From Streptomyces sp. MJM8645 (GTDB taxonomy: Bacteria; Actinomycetota; Actinomycetes; Streptomycetales; Streptomycetaceae), in contig NZ_LJJF01000002.1 in NCBI RefSeq assembly GCF_001625365.1, positions 903,501 to 967,500 of the forward strand: 64,000 nt of DNA, read 5' to 3'. Shown one piece after another: positions 8,684 to 16,517 of the stretch. The translations under genes and the position numbers were made by a program. Position 1 is the stretch's first letter; each line of letters begins with the position of its first letter. The notes beneath the pieces were generated by a model. That model did no database searches. It worked only from the letters and a program-made list of their open reading frames with translations, and was not told where the DNA came from.

Positions 8684-9007
8684 TCAGCTTCGCGTCTCAG
8701 CGGCCACCCACTCCAGATAGGCGGCCGATCCAGTGATCACCGGCACCCCGACGACCTCCGGCGTGTCGTAGGAGTGCAGCTCAACGATGCGCGCGCACAG
8801 CCGATCGGCCAGGCTCGCCCGGGACTTGAAGTCGACCCGCCACTCGGCGGAGTCCTGCACCGCACCGTCCCACCAGTAGACGGACTGGACACGGTAGACC
8901 TGCGCACACGCGGCCAAGCGGTCACGGATCACCGCCGAAGCGAGCTCACGGGCCTTCGTCTCGTCGTCATGGGTCGTCGTCACCACAACGAAGTCACTGG
9001 TCGTCAT
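8684..9007 (-). CDS. cutA: CutA1 family divalent-cation tolerance protein
   Basis: The 107-residue protein aligns over its whole length with the CutA1 trimer family: FVVVTTTHDDETKARELA at ~6-23, the RLAACAQVYRVQSVYWWDG core at ~30-48 with the family's conserved Cys, DFKSRASLADRL, the YDTPEVVGVPV motif at ~83-93 and the final AYLEWVAAET. CutA1 proteins form very stable trimers, bind divalent copper and are linked to metal tolerance; the exact cellular role is unsettled. The ATG at 9007 is 30 bp from the truncated cas3 copy upstream. Its placement between two copies of a CRISPR leader is odd and suggests it was caught in a duplication or rearrangement. Family call is sure. Confidence 0.9.
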   Translation of the reverse strand: MTTSDFVVVTTTHDDETKARELASAVIRDRLAACAQVYRVQSVYWWDGAVQDSAEWRVDFKSRASLADRLCARIVELHSYDTPEVVGVPVITGSAAYLEWVAAETRS

Positions 9008-9037
9008 ACCGTGACGGTACCCGGCATCAACCGCCGC

Positions 9038-9170
9038 CCCCACTCTGCCCGACGGACCTACCCCACAGCACGCCCAGCCAGCCCCTGACCTCGGGCGGAT
9101 GCTGCTGCCAACGGTCCTCAACCATCGTCTCAACCTCCACCTGCGAGTACGCTTCGAGAACGTAGGCCAC
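9038..9170 (-). pseudogene. Truncated duplicate of the cas3 5' end
   Basis: The minus-strand reading AYVLEAYSQVEVETMVEDRW and then PPEVRGWLGVLWGRS parallels the true Cas3 N-terminus (SYALEAYLHVEVETMVEGRW, PPEVRGWLGALWGKS). Homology to 7292-7527 begins near 9038 and runs through the leader into array 2. The copy breaks off in a Gly-rich tail before the HD motif, so it cannot encode a nuclease. Confidence 0.85.
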
Positions 9171-9296
9171 GGCACTAACAACCAGCCCTGGGGCAAGGAG
9201 AGATGGCAACAACGCATCGACTGTTCGACGGGCCCTCTACCAATCGAACTGAATCAATCAGGCCCCTCGCCCGCTAATCACCGCAGGTCAGAAAGC
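9171..9296 (+). promoter_or_regulatory. CRISPR leader of array 2
   Basis: Contains AATCGAACTGAATCAATCAG and CGCTAATCACCGCAGGTCAG, the same blocks in the same order and distance to the first repeat as the leader of array 1, with some divergence in between. It is therefore likely still able to drive transcription and spacer uptake (inference). Confidence 0.75.
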
Positions 9297-9447
9297 ATCG
9301 GCCCCGCGCTCGCGGGGGTTGTTCCGGTGCTGGCGAGCTGCTGGGCGAGCGCGGTCTATCGGCCCCGCGCTCGCGGGGGTTGTTCCGCCACCAGGTCCGC
9401 GACGATGCCCACCTGGACATCGGCCCCGCGCTCGCGGGGGTTGCTCC
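9297..9447 (+). CRISPR. CRISPR array 2, three repeats, type I-E
   Basis: Repeats of 29 bp start at 9297, 9358 and 9419 with a 61-bp period and two 32-bp spacers. The stem CCCCGCG-CTCG-CGGGG is identical to array 1, but the handle reads GTTGTTCC, GTTGTTCC and GTTGCTCC instead of ATTGCTCC. The change at the first handle base is shared with array 3 and separates these two from array 1. Confidence 0.96.
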
Positions 9448-9787
9448 GCGGCCTCCCACTCAGACGACCACAGCAGTTCGCGGTGCTCACTCCTTCGCCC
9501 GATGATGCTGGCCCGACGAGACGACAAAATAGGCGTGGACGCGTCAAACTGTTCGCGAATTGAGTCGCTGAATTCAACAGGTTCCCTGCGGAACTGGGCG
9601 TACGAGTCGCCAAAGGAGACCGCCGGCCGTGAGCCCGGCCGCGGTCCAGGGCCGTCCTGCCTAGCACGCCGAGCCAGCGCCGAGGTCTAGGAGAGAACAG
9701 CTGGCTCTCCCTCAGTGCCGCCCAGACTGCTGCGGGCACGGGATTTTTCCGAGGGTGGTTGATTTCTTTCAGGACCATCTTCGCGGC
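9448..9787. other. Intergenic stretch after array 2, no gene seen
   Basis: About 340 bp with mixed composition. The open frames here are short or run through the CRISPR repeats and show no recognisable protein. It begins with the sequence following the last repeat and ends at the stop of the next minus-strand gene. Confidence 0.5.
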
Positions 9788-10231
9788 TTATTCTCCCTGG
9801 TCGGCCGCAGATCGCAATAACAGCACGGGAGTTAGACGCCTATGGGCGCTAACCACGTCGAGCGTGACCGAGTTCAAGGTCTTCCAGGCTTGGGAAGCCT
9901 TCGCTGAGAACGGTTCCGGACCCTCGATCCGCACCAGAGCCAGAGCATTCAGCAGCTCCCGCCACATTTGCGCGACCTCGTCCAAATCAAATGTCTTCTC
10001 AGCGATCTTAAGAACCCTGATCGTCTCCAGCTGCTGTTCCCCCGCAAGGACGAACGTGATCGCGGCTTCTCGTCGCGTGTTGCCGCGCCATTCATCGTGG
10101 GCCGCCTGCGAGGCGACCTCGGCAGTTCGCTGGGAAGCGCGAGTCTGCCGCAGGCCGACGATCAAGGCAGCGGGCACCCCGAGGATCGCGGCCCCTGATG
10201 CTGCAAGCGCTGATATCACTTCAACTTGCAT
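9788..10231 (-). CDS. Small membrane-anchored protein, unknown
   Basis: A 147-residue protein starting MQVEVISALAASGAAILGVP, with one N-terminal transmembrane segment (about residues 5-25, ALAASGAAILGVPAALIVGL) and a helical soluble remainder (RQTRASQRTAEVASQAAHDEW, then LKIAEKTFDLDEVAQMWRELLNALALVR). This one-helix anchor with a coiled-coil-like stalk is common among unnamed Streptomyces proteins. The frame is open further upstream but the ATG at 10231 sits at the membrane helix and is the natural start. No partner can be inferred. Confidence 0.65.
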   Translation of the reverse strand: MQVEVISALAASGAAILGVPAALIVGLRQTRASQRTAEVASQAAHDEWRGNTRREAAITFVLAGEQQLETIRVLKIAEKTFDLDEVAQMWRELLNALALVRIEGPEPFSAKASQAWKTLNSVTLDVVSAHRRLTPVLLLRSAADQGE

Positions 10232-10371
10232 GCAGTCATGATGCCCCGGCTGGCGAGCGGTTGGGCTGAGACCCGCGAACCGGGGGATGCGGAGCGGCTG
10301 TTCTTGGGGTCGGCCAGCATCTCTCACATGCTGTGCGGTCGGCGTCCTCTCAGCTGCCGGCCGCAGGTGGT

Positions 10372-10392
10372 GCATCGGCCTTCGGCCGATGC
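10372..10392. other. Hairpin in the 10232-10530 intergenic stretch
   Basis: GCATCGGCC and GGCCGATGC form a perfect 9-bp stem around a TTC loop. Together with the next hairpin it occupies the 300-bp stretch between two minus-strand genes; no gene is seen in the rest. Confidence 0.45.
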
Positions 10393-10478
10393 GGCGGTGC
10401 CGCGCCCGTCTCGCTGCGTCTGGCCGAACGGCGGCGCGAGTGTCCTTCCATCGGAGGTGTTGGGCTTCCGGCCGCGCG

Positions 10479-10498
10479 GGAGCCCCGGTGGGGGCTCC
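10479..10498 (-). terminator. Possible terminator of the truncated HTH/TPR gene
   Basis: GGAGCCCC and GGGGCTCC form a perfect 8-bp stem with a 4-base loop about 30 bp after the stop codon at 10531. No T-run follows, as is usual for high-GC actinobacterial terminators. Confidence 0.5.
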
Positions 10499-10530
10499 TC
10501 CGGCGCCCGCCCCCACCGGATCCGGGTCGG

Positions 10531-11725
10531 TCAGCTGGCGAGAGCTTCGCCGAGTCGGTCGCGGGCGAGGCCGGCGAGGGTGCGGTGAAGGGCCTCGGCG
10601 CGGGACCGGACCAGCCCGTCCCGGAACGCTGCTGGCAGCTGCTGCCAGACCCCAACGGCCATGTCAGCGGCGGCGGCCGGGTCGCCGTCCATGCTCAGGC
10701 AGGTCGCGGCGTCCATGGTCAGCAGGGCCCGGGTCATGACGGACGGCGATTTGGTGAGGGCGAGGGCTGCATCCTGTTCGGCGTTCGCCTCGCGGGTGCG
10801 GCCCATCAGCGTGAACGCCTGGGACAGGTGGACGTGATGCTTCTGGAGCGGGTAGCCGAACCAGGTGTCGGCGGCCTGCGCGGAGTTCAGGTGTTCGGCG
10901 ATGTTACGGGCGTCCGCGACCGCGCGAAGGGCCCCTCGGTGGTCACCGATGGAGGCCAGGGCGCGCGCGGTGACGGCGGCGGCCAGAGCTGCGGCGGCCG
11001 TGGGGGTTCGGCCTGCCTCGCGACGAGCGCAGATAGCCAGGTTCGCGGCAGCGTTCGGGGCGCCGTAGTTCAGCGGGACCATCGCGTGCCGGGCCAGGAC
11101 CCAGGCCAGCATGTGCCGATCACCGGACTCGCGGGCGGCCTTCTCGGCGGTGGCGAACCAGCCGTGGGAGTCGCGCTGGTCACCCCGGTCGTGCTGGATG
11201 ATCGCAACCAGTCCGGTGATCCCAGCCGCGGTGCGGGCCAGGTCGGTACGGGTGCCGGCGGGGTGCGGGCGGCTGAGGACGTCTTGCAGGAGACCGAGGT
11301 CCTGGCGCATCTGTGTCAGCACGACCCCGGGCGCCCGACCGTGGTAGCCGCCGCGGTGGCGTTCGAACGCCCCGTCGAGGTAGGCGAGGTCGCCAGCGTC
11401 GGAGCCGGACAGTCCGGCGTCGATCCCCTCTCGCGCCTCCGCGATGCCGGGCAGCGCGGCGACACCTGTCGCCAGTGCCGCCGCGCCGAGAAACTGTCGT
11501 CGATTCACCGCCGTACCCTCCTCTCCTTCGTCTTCGACCGGCTGCTGGTGGAGCCTGCGCCAGCGCCGCGAGGTGGTCACTGCTCGGGCGACCTCCTCCA
11601 CCGAGAGCCCGTACCCGTCGGCCAGCAGCTGGTGCCACCTCGGGGTGGGCAGACGTCGCTCGGTCTCCCAGCGCTTCAGGTTCTCCGGGTCGAACCACGT
11701 GCCGCCTTGAGCGTCCTGTAAGAGG
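10531..11725 (-). pseudogene. HTH/TPR-type transcriptional regulator, N-terminus removed by IS-A
   Basis: The frame reads continuously from the IS-A boundary: LQDAQGGTWFDPENLKRWET, then RRLPTPRWHQLLADGYGLSVEEVARAV, then NRRQFLGAAALATGVAALPG and a C-terminal ~280 residues of helical, TPR-like repeats (for example RDSHGWFATAEKAARESGD and LNSAQAADTWFGYPLQKHH). This is the layout of the common actinobacterial XRE/TPR regulators with an internal Ala-rich segment after the DNA-binding part. The helix-turn-helix itself is missing because IS-A (starting at 11726) cuts in before it. A shorter product could still be made from an internal start such as ATG 11601, but it would lack DNA binding. Confidence 0.7.
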
Positions 11726-11816
11726 GTGTTCTGCGAGTGTCGGTGGGTCTAGTCGTACTTGAAGGCAGGTTGTCCGGTTTTGGGACTTCACGATCGGCCG
11801 GAAATGCGGTGCGCTG

Positions 11817-12689
11817 GTGGGCGTGGGTGGACGCGCTCCGTACCCGAGTGACCTGTCGGATGAGGCCTGGGAGCTGATCGGGCCGGTCATCGTCGCCTGG
11901 AAGGGCCGGCACACCTCGGTCAGCGGCCACCAGGGCGGCTACGACATGCGGGAGATCGTGAACGCGATCCTCTACCAGGCCCGCACCGGCTGCCAGTGGC
12001 GGTACCTGCCGCACGACCTGCCGCCGAAGAGCGTGGTGTACTACTACTTCGTACTGTGGCGAGACGATGGCACCGTCGAGACCGTCCACGACCTGATGCG
12101 CTGGCAGGTCCGCGAGATGCGCAGACGTCACGAGGACCCCACCGCTGCCGTCCTGGACTCGCAGACCGTGCGGGTCTCGACGAACGCGCCCAAGGAAACC
12201 ACCGGACTGGATGCGGGCAAGAAGAGCCCGGGCCGCAAGCGGGGTATCGCCACCGACGTCCTGGGCCTGATCATCGCCGTCGTGGTGGTCGCCGCCAGCG
12301 TGCACGACAACGCCATCGGAATCACGCTGCTGGACAAGGTCGCCGCGAGCGCGCCCACCGTGACCAAGGCATGGGTCGACGCCGGATTCAAGAACGCCGT
12401 CGTCGCGCACGGCGCCCGCCTGGGCATCGATGTCGAGGTCGTCCAGCGCGAGCCCGGCACACGAGGGTTCACGCCCGAGCCGAAGCGGTGGGTGGTCGAG
12501 CAGACGTGGGGCACCTTGATGCTGCACCGCCGCCTGGCGCGGGACTACGAGGCACTGCCCGTCAGTTCGGTGGCGGTGGTCCACTGGTCGATGACCGACG
12601 TCATGCTCCACCGGCTGACCCGCACCGCCACTGCGAGCTGGCGCGACCCGCCCGCCGCGCGGGCCGACGACGGCGGGAGGACCCCATGA
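11817..12689 (+). CDS. IS5-family transposase (IS-A)
   Basis: A 290-residue DDE transposase. It starts at GTG 11817 (MGVGGRAPYPSDLSDEAWEL), has the N-terminal DUF4096-type segment YDMREIVNAILYQARTGCQW at ~42-61, and then the RNase H-like core with AVLDSQTVRVS (first Asp), TKAWVDAGFKNAVV (second Asp) and RWVVEQTWGTLMLHRRLARDYE (Glu region). The spacing is normal and no stop or frameshift is seen, so the enzyme looks intact, but its element has lost its right end and could no longer move by itself unless it acts on IS-B. Its stop overlaps the ATG of ORF2 (ATGA), so both are translated together. Confidence 0.9.
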   Translation: MGVGGRAPYPSDLSDEAWELIGPVIVAWKGRHTSVSGHQGGYDMREIVNAILYQARTGCQWRYLPHDLPPKSVVYYYFVLWRDDGTVETVHDLMRWQVREMRRRHEDPTAAVLDSQTVRVSTNAPKETTGLDAGKKSPGRKRGIATDVLGLIIAVVVVAASVHDNAIGITLLDKVAASAPTVTKAWVDAGFKNAVVAHGARLGIDVEVVQREPGTRGFTPEPKRWVVEQTWGTLMLHRRLARDYEALPVSSVAVVHWSMTDVMLHRLTRTATASWRDPPAARADDGGRTP

Positions 12690-12760
12690 GGGACATGCTG
12701 GAGAAGATCAGCACCCGGCAGCGGCTGGTGCGCGAGACCATCGCGCAACTGCGCGAACAG
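12686..12760 (+). pseudogene. Start of the IS accessory ORF2 in IS-A, truncated
   Basis: The 25 codons MRDMLEKISTRQRLVRETIA QLREQ are identical to the start of the intact ORF2 of IS-B at 22662, then the ISL3 remnant cuts in. The ATG overlaps the transposase stop codon. Confidence 0.7.
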
Positions 12761-13095
12761 GCTCGCGGAACGTCTGCCGTGGGCAGCCGAGCACCGGGCA
12801 GACCAGACGTCGGACCCGCACCGAGACGACGACCCGCCGCCCATCCACCGGGACATCCGCGACCACCCGGCCGTGGAACCCGTGCACCCGCCCCGTCGGC
12901 CGCCCACACACCGGGCACGGCACCGGATCATCCCGCGTCCGCGCCGACACCCGGATGACCTCGCCCTCGTCCGCCACCCCCTCGATGACGAGGGCCGACA
13001 GCCCCGAAAACACCACGCTCACAAGCTCGTTGACATCACGCACATCATGCCAACGACCGACGTCACCCTTCGTCACCACCGATTACGGGACAGAG
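12761..13095 (-). pseudogene. N-terminal fragment of an ISL3-family transposase
   Basis: The minus-strand frame from about 13079 reads VRDVNELVSVVFSGLSALVI, then CPVCGRPTGRVHGFHGR and VRRLVCPVLGCPRQTFRE, which is the N-terminal zinc-binding region of ISL3-family transposases (CxxC, then CxxxxC before the TFRE motif). Only ~105 of the usual several hundred residues remain; the catalytic core is gone. Upstream, GACAGAGCCTTTGACTGTAC near 13090 resembles the outer end of such elements. It joins directly to the broken ORF2 of IS-A. Confidence 0.8.
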
Positions 13096-13178
13096 CCTTT
13101 GACTGTACAGACCCCATTCTGGCGGGGTGGAGGTCGAGGCCGGTGGCGTCCCGAGCGGTGGCGTCCTGCGCCGGCGGG

Positions 13179-13817
13179 TTAGGGGTGCGGGGGAAGCCCT
13201 GGGAGGAGGCGGCCGAGCCCCTGTGAGGACGCGTCCTCCGGGGCTGCGGGGGCGCGGGAGGAGAGTGGCGCCCGTCGCTCCGGAGGCAGGTACGCGGTGG
13301 GCAGGGGGCCTTCCAGGACGTCGCCGTCGATGCGGACGCCCAGGTACGCCTGGACGCCCTCGGCCGCCTGCGTGGCCGTGGAGCGGTCCGGGAGCACCTG
13401 GACCGCGTCCCACAGCGGGTGGTCCGGGCCGCTGCGCAGCGTCGACGGGAAGCCCGCCTCGAAGGACTCGATCCGTACGCCGTCCCGGTAGCGTTCGAGG
13501 GTGGTCATGCCGTTGACGCTGTACAGCTGGACGGCCTCGGTGCCTGCCGACAGGCGTGAGAGCACGGCCTCCTTGAAGCCCTCGGGCTCGCCGCTCTCGT
13601 GGCAGAACGCCCACTCCCCGTCCCCGAGGACACCGGTGCGCAGGACGACGCCTCCCTCCGCGATCGGGAGGGTGGTGCGGGCCTGCTGCAGCGTCAGCTC
13701 CCGGACCGGTTCGGCGGCTGCCCCGTAGGCGGCGAGGACGTGTGCGGGGCCGCGGTGGCGGGCGAAGGTCAGGCACACGATGATGTCGTGCGCCCACCAG
13801 GGGTCCTGCGTGGTCAT
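13179..13817 (-). CDS. DUF6461-type protein
   Basis: A 212-residue cytoplasmic protein starting MTTQDPWWAHDIIVCLTFARH, with the middle portion GEWAFCHESGEPEGFKEAVL, VQLYSVNGMTTLERYRDG and FESFEAGFPSTLRSGPDHPL-like segments (here RIESFEAGFPSTLRSG). This pattern (an acidic small domain with W-A-F near residue 70 and a strand-rich second half) matches what I know as DUF6461, a family widespread in Streptomyces with no known function. The C-terminal 50 residues are low complexity. It lies 112 bp downstream of a secreted NucA/NucB-type nuclease gene on the same strand and could be co-transcribed with it. Confidence 0.7.
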   Translation of the reverse strand: MTTQDPWWAHDIIVCLTFARHRGPAHVLAAYGAAAEPVRELTLQQARTTLPIAEGGVVLRTGVLGDGEWAFCHESGEPEGFKEAVLSRLSAGTEAVQLYSVNGMTTLERYRDGVRIESFEAGFPSTLRSGPDHPLWDAVQVLPDRSTATQAAEGVQAYLGVRIDGDVLEGPLPTAYLPPERRAPLSSRAPAAPEDASSQGLGRLLPGLPPHP

Positions 13818-13929
13818 CGTCGCGATCCTCTTTCTGCTGGGCCGTTCGTTGTCGGGGCTCCGCGGCCGCGCCCGGGGGCCTGTCCCCCGGGCGCGGCCAC
13901 GGTGTCGTTCGGGCTGGGACCCGTGGACG

Positions 13930-15243
13930 TCAGGTCGTCCAGGAGACGGTGAACGCCTCGGTGTCGATCAGGCGCTGCGTCTGGACGAAGCTGCCGTACT
14001 TCCCGCCGGCCGCCTTGTTGACCGGGAGCGGGACGTGGCCCCGCACGCACGACTCCTTGTACGTGACCGGGTGTCCGGTCGTCTCACGGAACGTCCAGTT
14101 GCCGTTGGTGAGTTGGGGGACGATCTCGGCGCACAGCCCGCCGTTCGTGCCGCCCTGGTACGTCCCGGCGAAGGGGAACTCGTCGCAGCTGTCCTCCGGG
14201 AACGCGACCGGGTCCAGCTGGGCGAACGGCACCGTGCTCTGCGCGCCGCAGGTGCGCTTGCGGTTCGGCTCGCTGTCGCCCTTCAGTCGCGTGAACTGCT
14301 TGGGCATGTTGGGCAGGTAGTTCAGTGCGAAGGCGTAGGTCGCGGCCGCCGCACCGTAGTCCGTCAGGGAGTAGGACAGGTCGGGCCGGACGTCGGCGTA
14401 GACGCATCCGGGCGAGCCCTTGCCCGGCTCGTGGACGGCGTTGTCGCAGCGGACCTTGCGCGGATTGGTCCAGTTGACGTTCGGCTGCAGGGGGATGGCG
14501 TTGTCCTGCGTGACGTACATGTGGTACTCGTTCGCCAGGGAGTCGACAGCCCCGACGGCGGGCGAGTCCGAGTACAGGACCGTACCCTGCGCCGACGTCC
14601 CGGGCGTCAGCGTACGGGCGCCCGCCCAGGGCTTGGCCGCGCCCATCTGGCAGGGCGCCGTACAGCTGGCGTCGAACGCGATGTTGAGGCTCGGCACGTT
14701 GCTGGTCGAGGACACCATGGTGACCGTCACCAGTTCGGTCCACATCGAGCTCGTGGCGCTCAGCGACATGCTCAGGTTGATCTTGAGCTGGGCCGAACCG
14801 ATGGCGGTGCCCTTGTCGTCGCGCAGCGTGTAGGTCGTGGTCATGTCCTTCAGGCACGACCCGAACCGCTCGTACGACCAGTACCCCGCGCTGCCGATCG
14901 AGCACGCCCCTGCACCGTCCTGCGTGCTGCTGACGGCCTCGGAAACACTCCTACGACCCGCCGGGCCGTCGGTGACCTGCACGCACTCGGCCGCCGCACC
15001 CGCCTTCCCAGGCGCCGACCCCACGGCCACCTCCGTGCACTGAACCCCACCCGGCTCGGCCTTCACCGACAGGTCCTGCCGGTCCGCGGCGCTCACCGCC
15101 GTTCCCGGCCCCCCGATCCCCGGCAGACCCGCTGCCCCGGTGCCCGACTGAGCCGCCGACATGCCACCCGAAGCGACGACGAGCGAGACCGCGGCCGCCA
15201 TCGATGCGGCCAGGGCGACCAGGCGCCGACCATGACGTTTCAT
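13930..15243 (-). CDS. Secreted protein with C-terminal NucA/NucB nuclease domain
   Basis: A 437-residue secreted protein. Residues 1-32 (MKRHGRRLVALAASMAAAVS and following) form a Sec signal peptide ending near GMSAAQS. The middle ~250 residues are a strand-rich Cys-containing region (for example FDASCTAPCQM). Near residues 345-375 KRTCGAQSTVPFAQL and DSCDEFPFAGTYQGG match the NucA/NucB DNase signature (CDEFPFAST-like, with the catalytic acidic pair). NucB-type enzymes degrade extracellular DNA during sporulation and biofilm turnover. I chose ATG 15243 over the in-frame ATG at 15285 because GGGAGG lies 7 bp before it. A DUF6461 gene follows. Confidence 0.8.
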   Translation of the reverse strand: MKRHGRRLVALAASMAAAVSLVVASGGMSAAQSGTGAAGLPGIGGPGTAVSAADRQDLSVKAEPGGVQCTEVAVGSAPGKAGAAAECVQVTDGPAGRRSVSEAVSSTQDGAGACSIGSAGYWSYERFGSCLKDMTTTYTLRDDKGTAIGSAQLKINLSMSLSATSSMWTELVTVTMVSSTSNVPSLNIAFDASCTAPCQMGAAKPWAGARTLTPGTSAQGTVLYSDSPAVGAVDSLANEYHMYVTQDNAIPLQPNVNWTNPRKVRCDNAVHEPGKGSPGCVYADVRPDLSYSLTDYGAAAATYAFALNYLPNMPKQFTRLKGDSEPNRKRTCGAQSTVPFAQLDPVAFPEDSCDEFPFAGTYQGGTNGGLCAEIVPQLTNGNWTFRETTGHPVTYKESCVRGHVPLPVNKAAGGKYGSFVQTQRLIDTEAFTVSWTT

Positions 15244-15401
15244 CAACTTCCCTCCCCAAGAAGGCGCGAGTGCCATCAGTGGCACCAGCTGTCACTTGGG
15301 GCACACGGGTCGCAGCGCCCAGTGGGTTCACCCGGGTGGCGCAAGGGGCGAGAACAAGACAGAGATACAGAACCGGTGGACGCGGATGGCGTGAGTGGAC
15401 G

Positions 15402-15800
15402 TTAAGTCCGTTTCTGGTAGCGGCCTCGTCCGGGTTGAGCGAGGAAGCCTTGGCGGGTGAGGCGTCCGAGGCGGCTGCGGGTGATGTTGACGGACGCCTC
15501 TTCGGTGGGCATGCCGAGGAGTTCGTGCAGCTCGCGTGCCCGGAATGCCTGGTCGGGATGCTGGTTGAAGGCGTTCACGATGGCCTGGTAGGTGGTGTTC
15601 GTCTCGGGTGGTTCTGATTCGGCTCCTGCCGGTGTGACCTCCGCGATGATCTTTCGGGCGGTGGCCAGGTCCGTGAGCCGCGCTTCGGTCTCGGTCAGGT
15701 CGGCGGCGAGCTCTTCGATCCGGGCGCGTAGTTCTGCTGCCTGGGCGGCGGCCTCGTCCTGCCGGCTCTGGAGGTCTGCCAGGAGTTCGGCGACGTTCAC
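15402..15800 (-). CDS. IS-C accessory ORF2: coiled coil plus winged-helix-like protein
   Basis: A 132-residue protein overlapping the end of the IS-C transposase by 4 bp. Residues ~5-55 (ADLQSRQDEAAAQAAELRARIEELAADLTE and on) form a heptad coiled coil. Residues ~70-130 (YQAIVNAFNQHPDQAFRARE, LHELLGMPTEEASVNITRSR, LGRLTRQGFLAQPGRGRY) have the helix-helix-recognition helix-wing layout of a winged-helix DNA-binding domain. The same architecture, with different sequence, is found in ORF2 of IS-B. Such companion genes follow some actinobacterial IS5 transposases, but no role is established to my knowledge; a regulator or DNA-binding helper of transposition is a reasonable inference. Confidence 0.7.
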   Translation of the reverse strand: MNVAELLADLQSRQDEAAAQAAELRARIEELAADLTETEARLTDLATARKIIAEVTPAGAESEPPETNTTYQAIVNAFNQHPDQAFRARELHELLGMPTEEASVNITRSRLGRLTRQGFLAQPGRGRYQKRT

Positions 15801-16340
15801 GCGGCCAGTCCGAGGGTGTCGCGCCAGGCCGGGGCTGGTGCGGTGAGGCGGCGGGTCATGTTCGCGGTGGAGGCCCAGTAGACGCCTGAGGCGGAGGTGT
15901 CGGGCCTGTGGTCGTACTCGCGGGCCAGGCGCCGAGCAGCATCAGGGTGCCGTTCGTCTGCTCCACCACCCACCGTTTCGGCTGCGGGGCGAAGCCCTTG
16001 CCCTGGTCGGCCGGGTTGCGGCGGACGACTTCGACGTCGATGTCCAGCAGTGCACCGTGGATGACGACCTCGTCCTTGAAGCCCTGGTCCACCAGGGCCT
16101 TCTCCAGACGCATCCCGCACCGCTCGGAGACCCGGTCGAGCAGGGCGGCGCCGGCGGCGTTGTCGTGGGCGGAGGCGGCCAGGACGACGACACCGGTGAT
16201 CAGCCCCATGACGTCGACGGCCAGTCCCCGCTTGCGGCCCGACACCTTCTTGTTCGCGTCCAGTCCCGTCGTGGTCTTCGCAACACCGGCGGCCGCGCGG
16301 ACGGACTGGGTGTCGATGATCACGAGGGACGGGTCCCCTA
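15797..16340 (-). pseudogene. C-terminal half of the IS-C transposase
   Basis: Reads GDPSLVIIDTQSVRAAAGVA (first catalytic Asp), KALVDQGFKDEVVIHGALLD (second Asp) and PKRWVVEQTNGTLML (Glu region), then shifts frame near 15940 to continue as RRLAREYDHRPDTSASGVYW to the stop at 15797. Its first half lies 5.1 kb away at 21441-21749 beyond IS-D. Frameshift plus insertion make it dead. Confidence 0.85.
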
Positions 16341-16517
16341 GGTCGTGTATCGAAAGCGCTGTTCATGCTGCTTGTCGACGATCGATTCACTCGATCGGGT
16401 GAATCTGTGGTGAGCCGCCGCCTGCCTCGCGCTCTCTGATCATGATGTCCGTGAGCCGTCCCCGTATCCCCACGGAGGACGGCGACTCCATGATGCGAAG
16501 ACGAGGTGGGAACGAAC

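Larger units (their letters stand above)
11726..12760 (+). mobile_element. IS-A: IS5-family insertion sequence, right part lost
   Basis: The left end AAGAGGGTGTTCTGCGAGTG matches the outer end of IS-B (GAGAGGGCGTTCTGCGAGTG) and the following 60 bp are also shared. It encodes a full DDE transposase and the start of a second ORF that overlaps it, then stops abruptly at 12760 where ISL3-family sequence begins. The right end of the element is absent. Confidence 0.85.

Noticed and set aside
9356..9778. A minus-strand protein running through array 2
   Set aside because: It reads through CRISPR repeats (NPRERGAD pattern) and has no family match.
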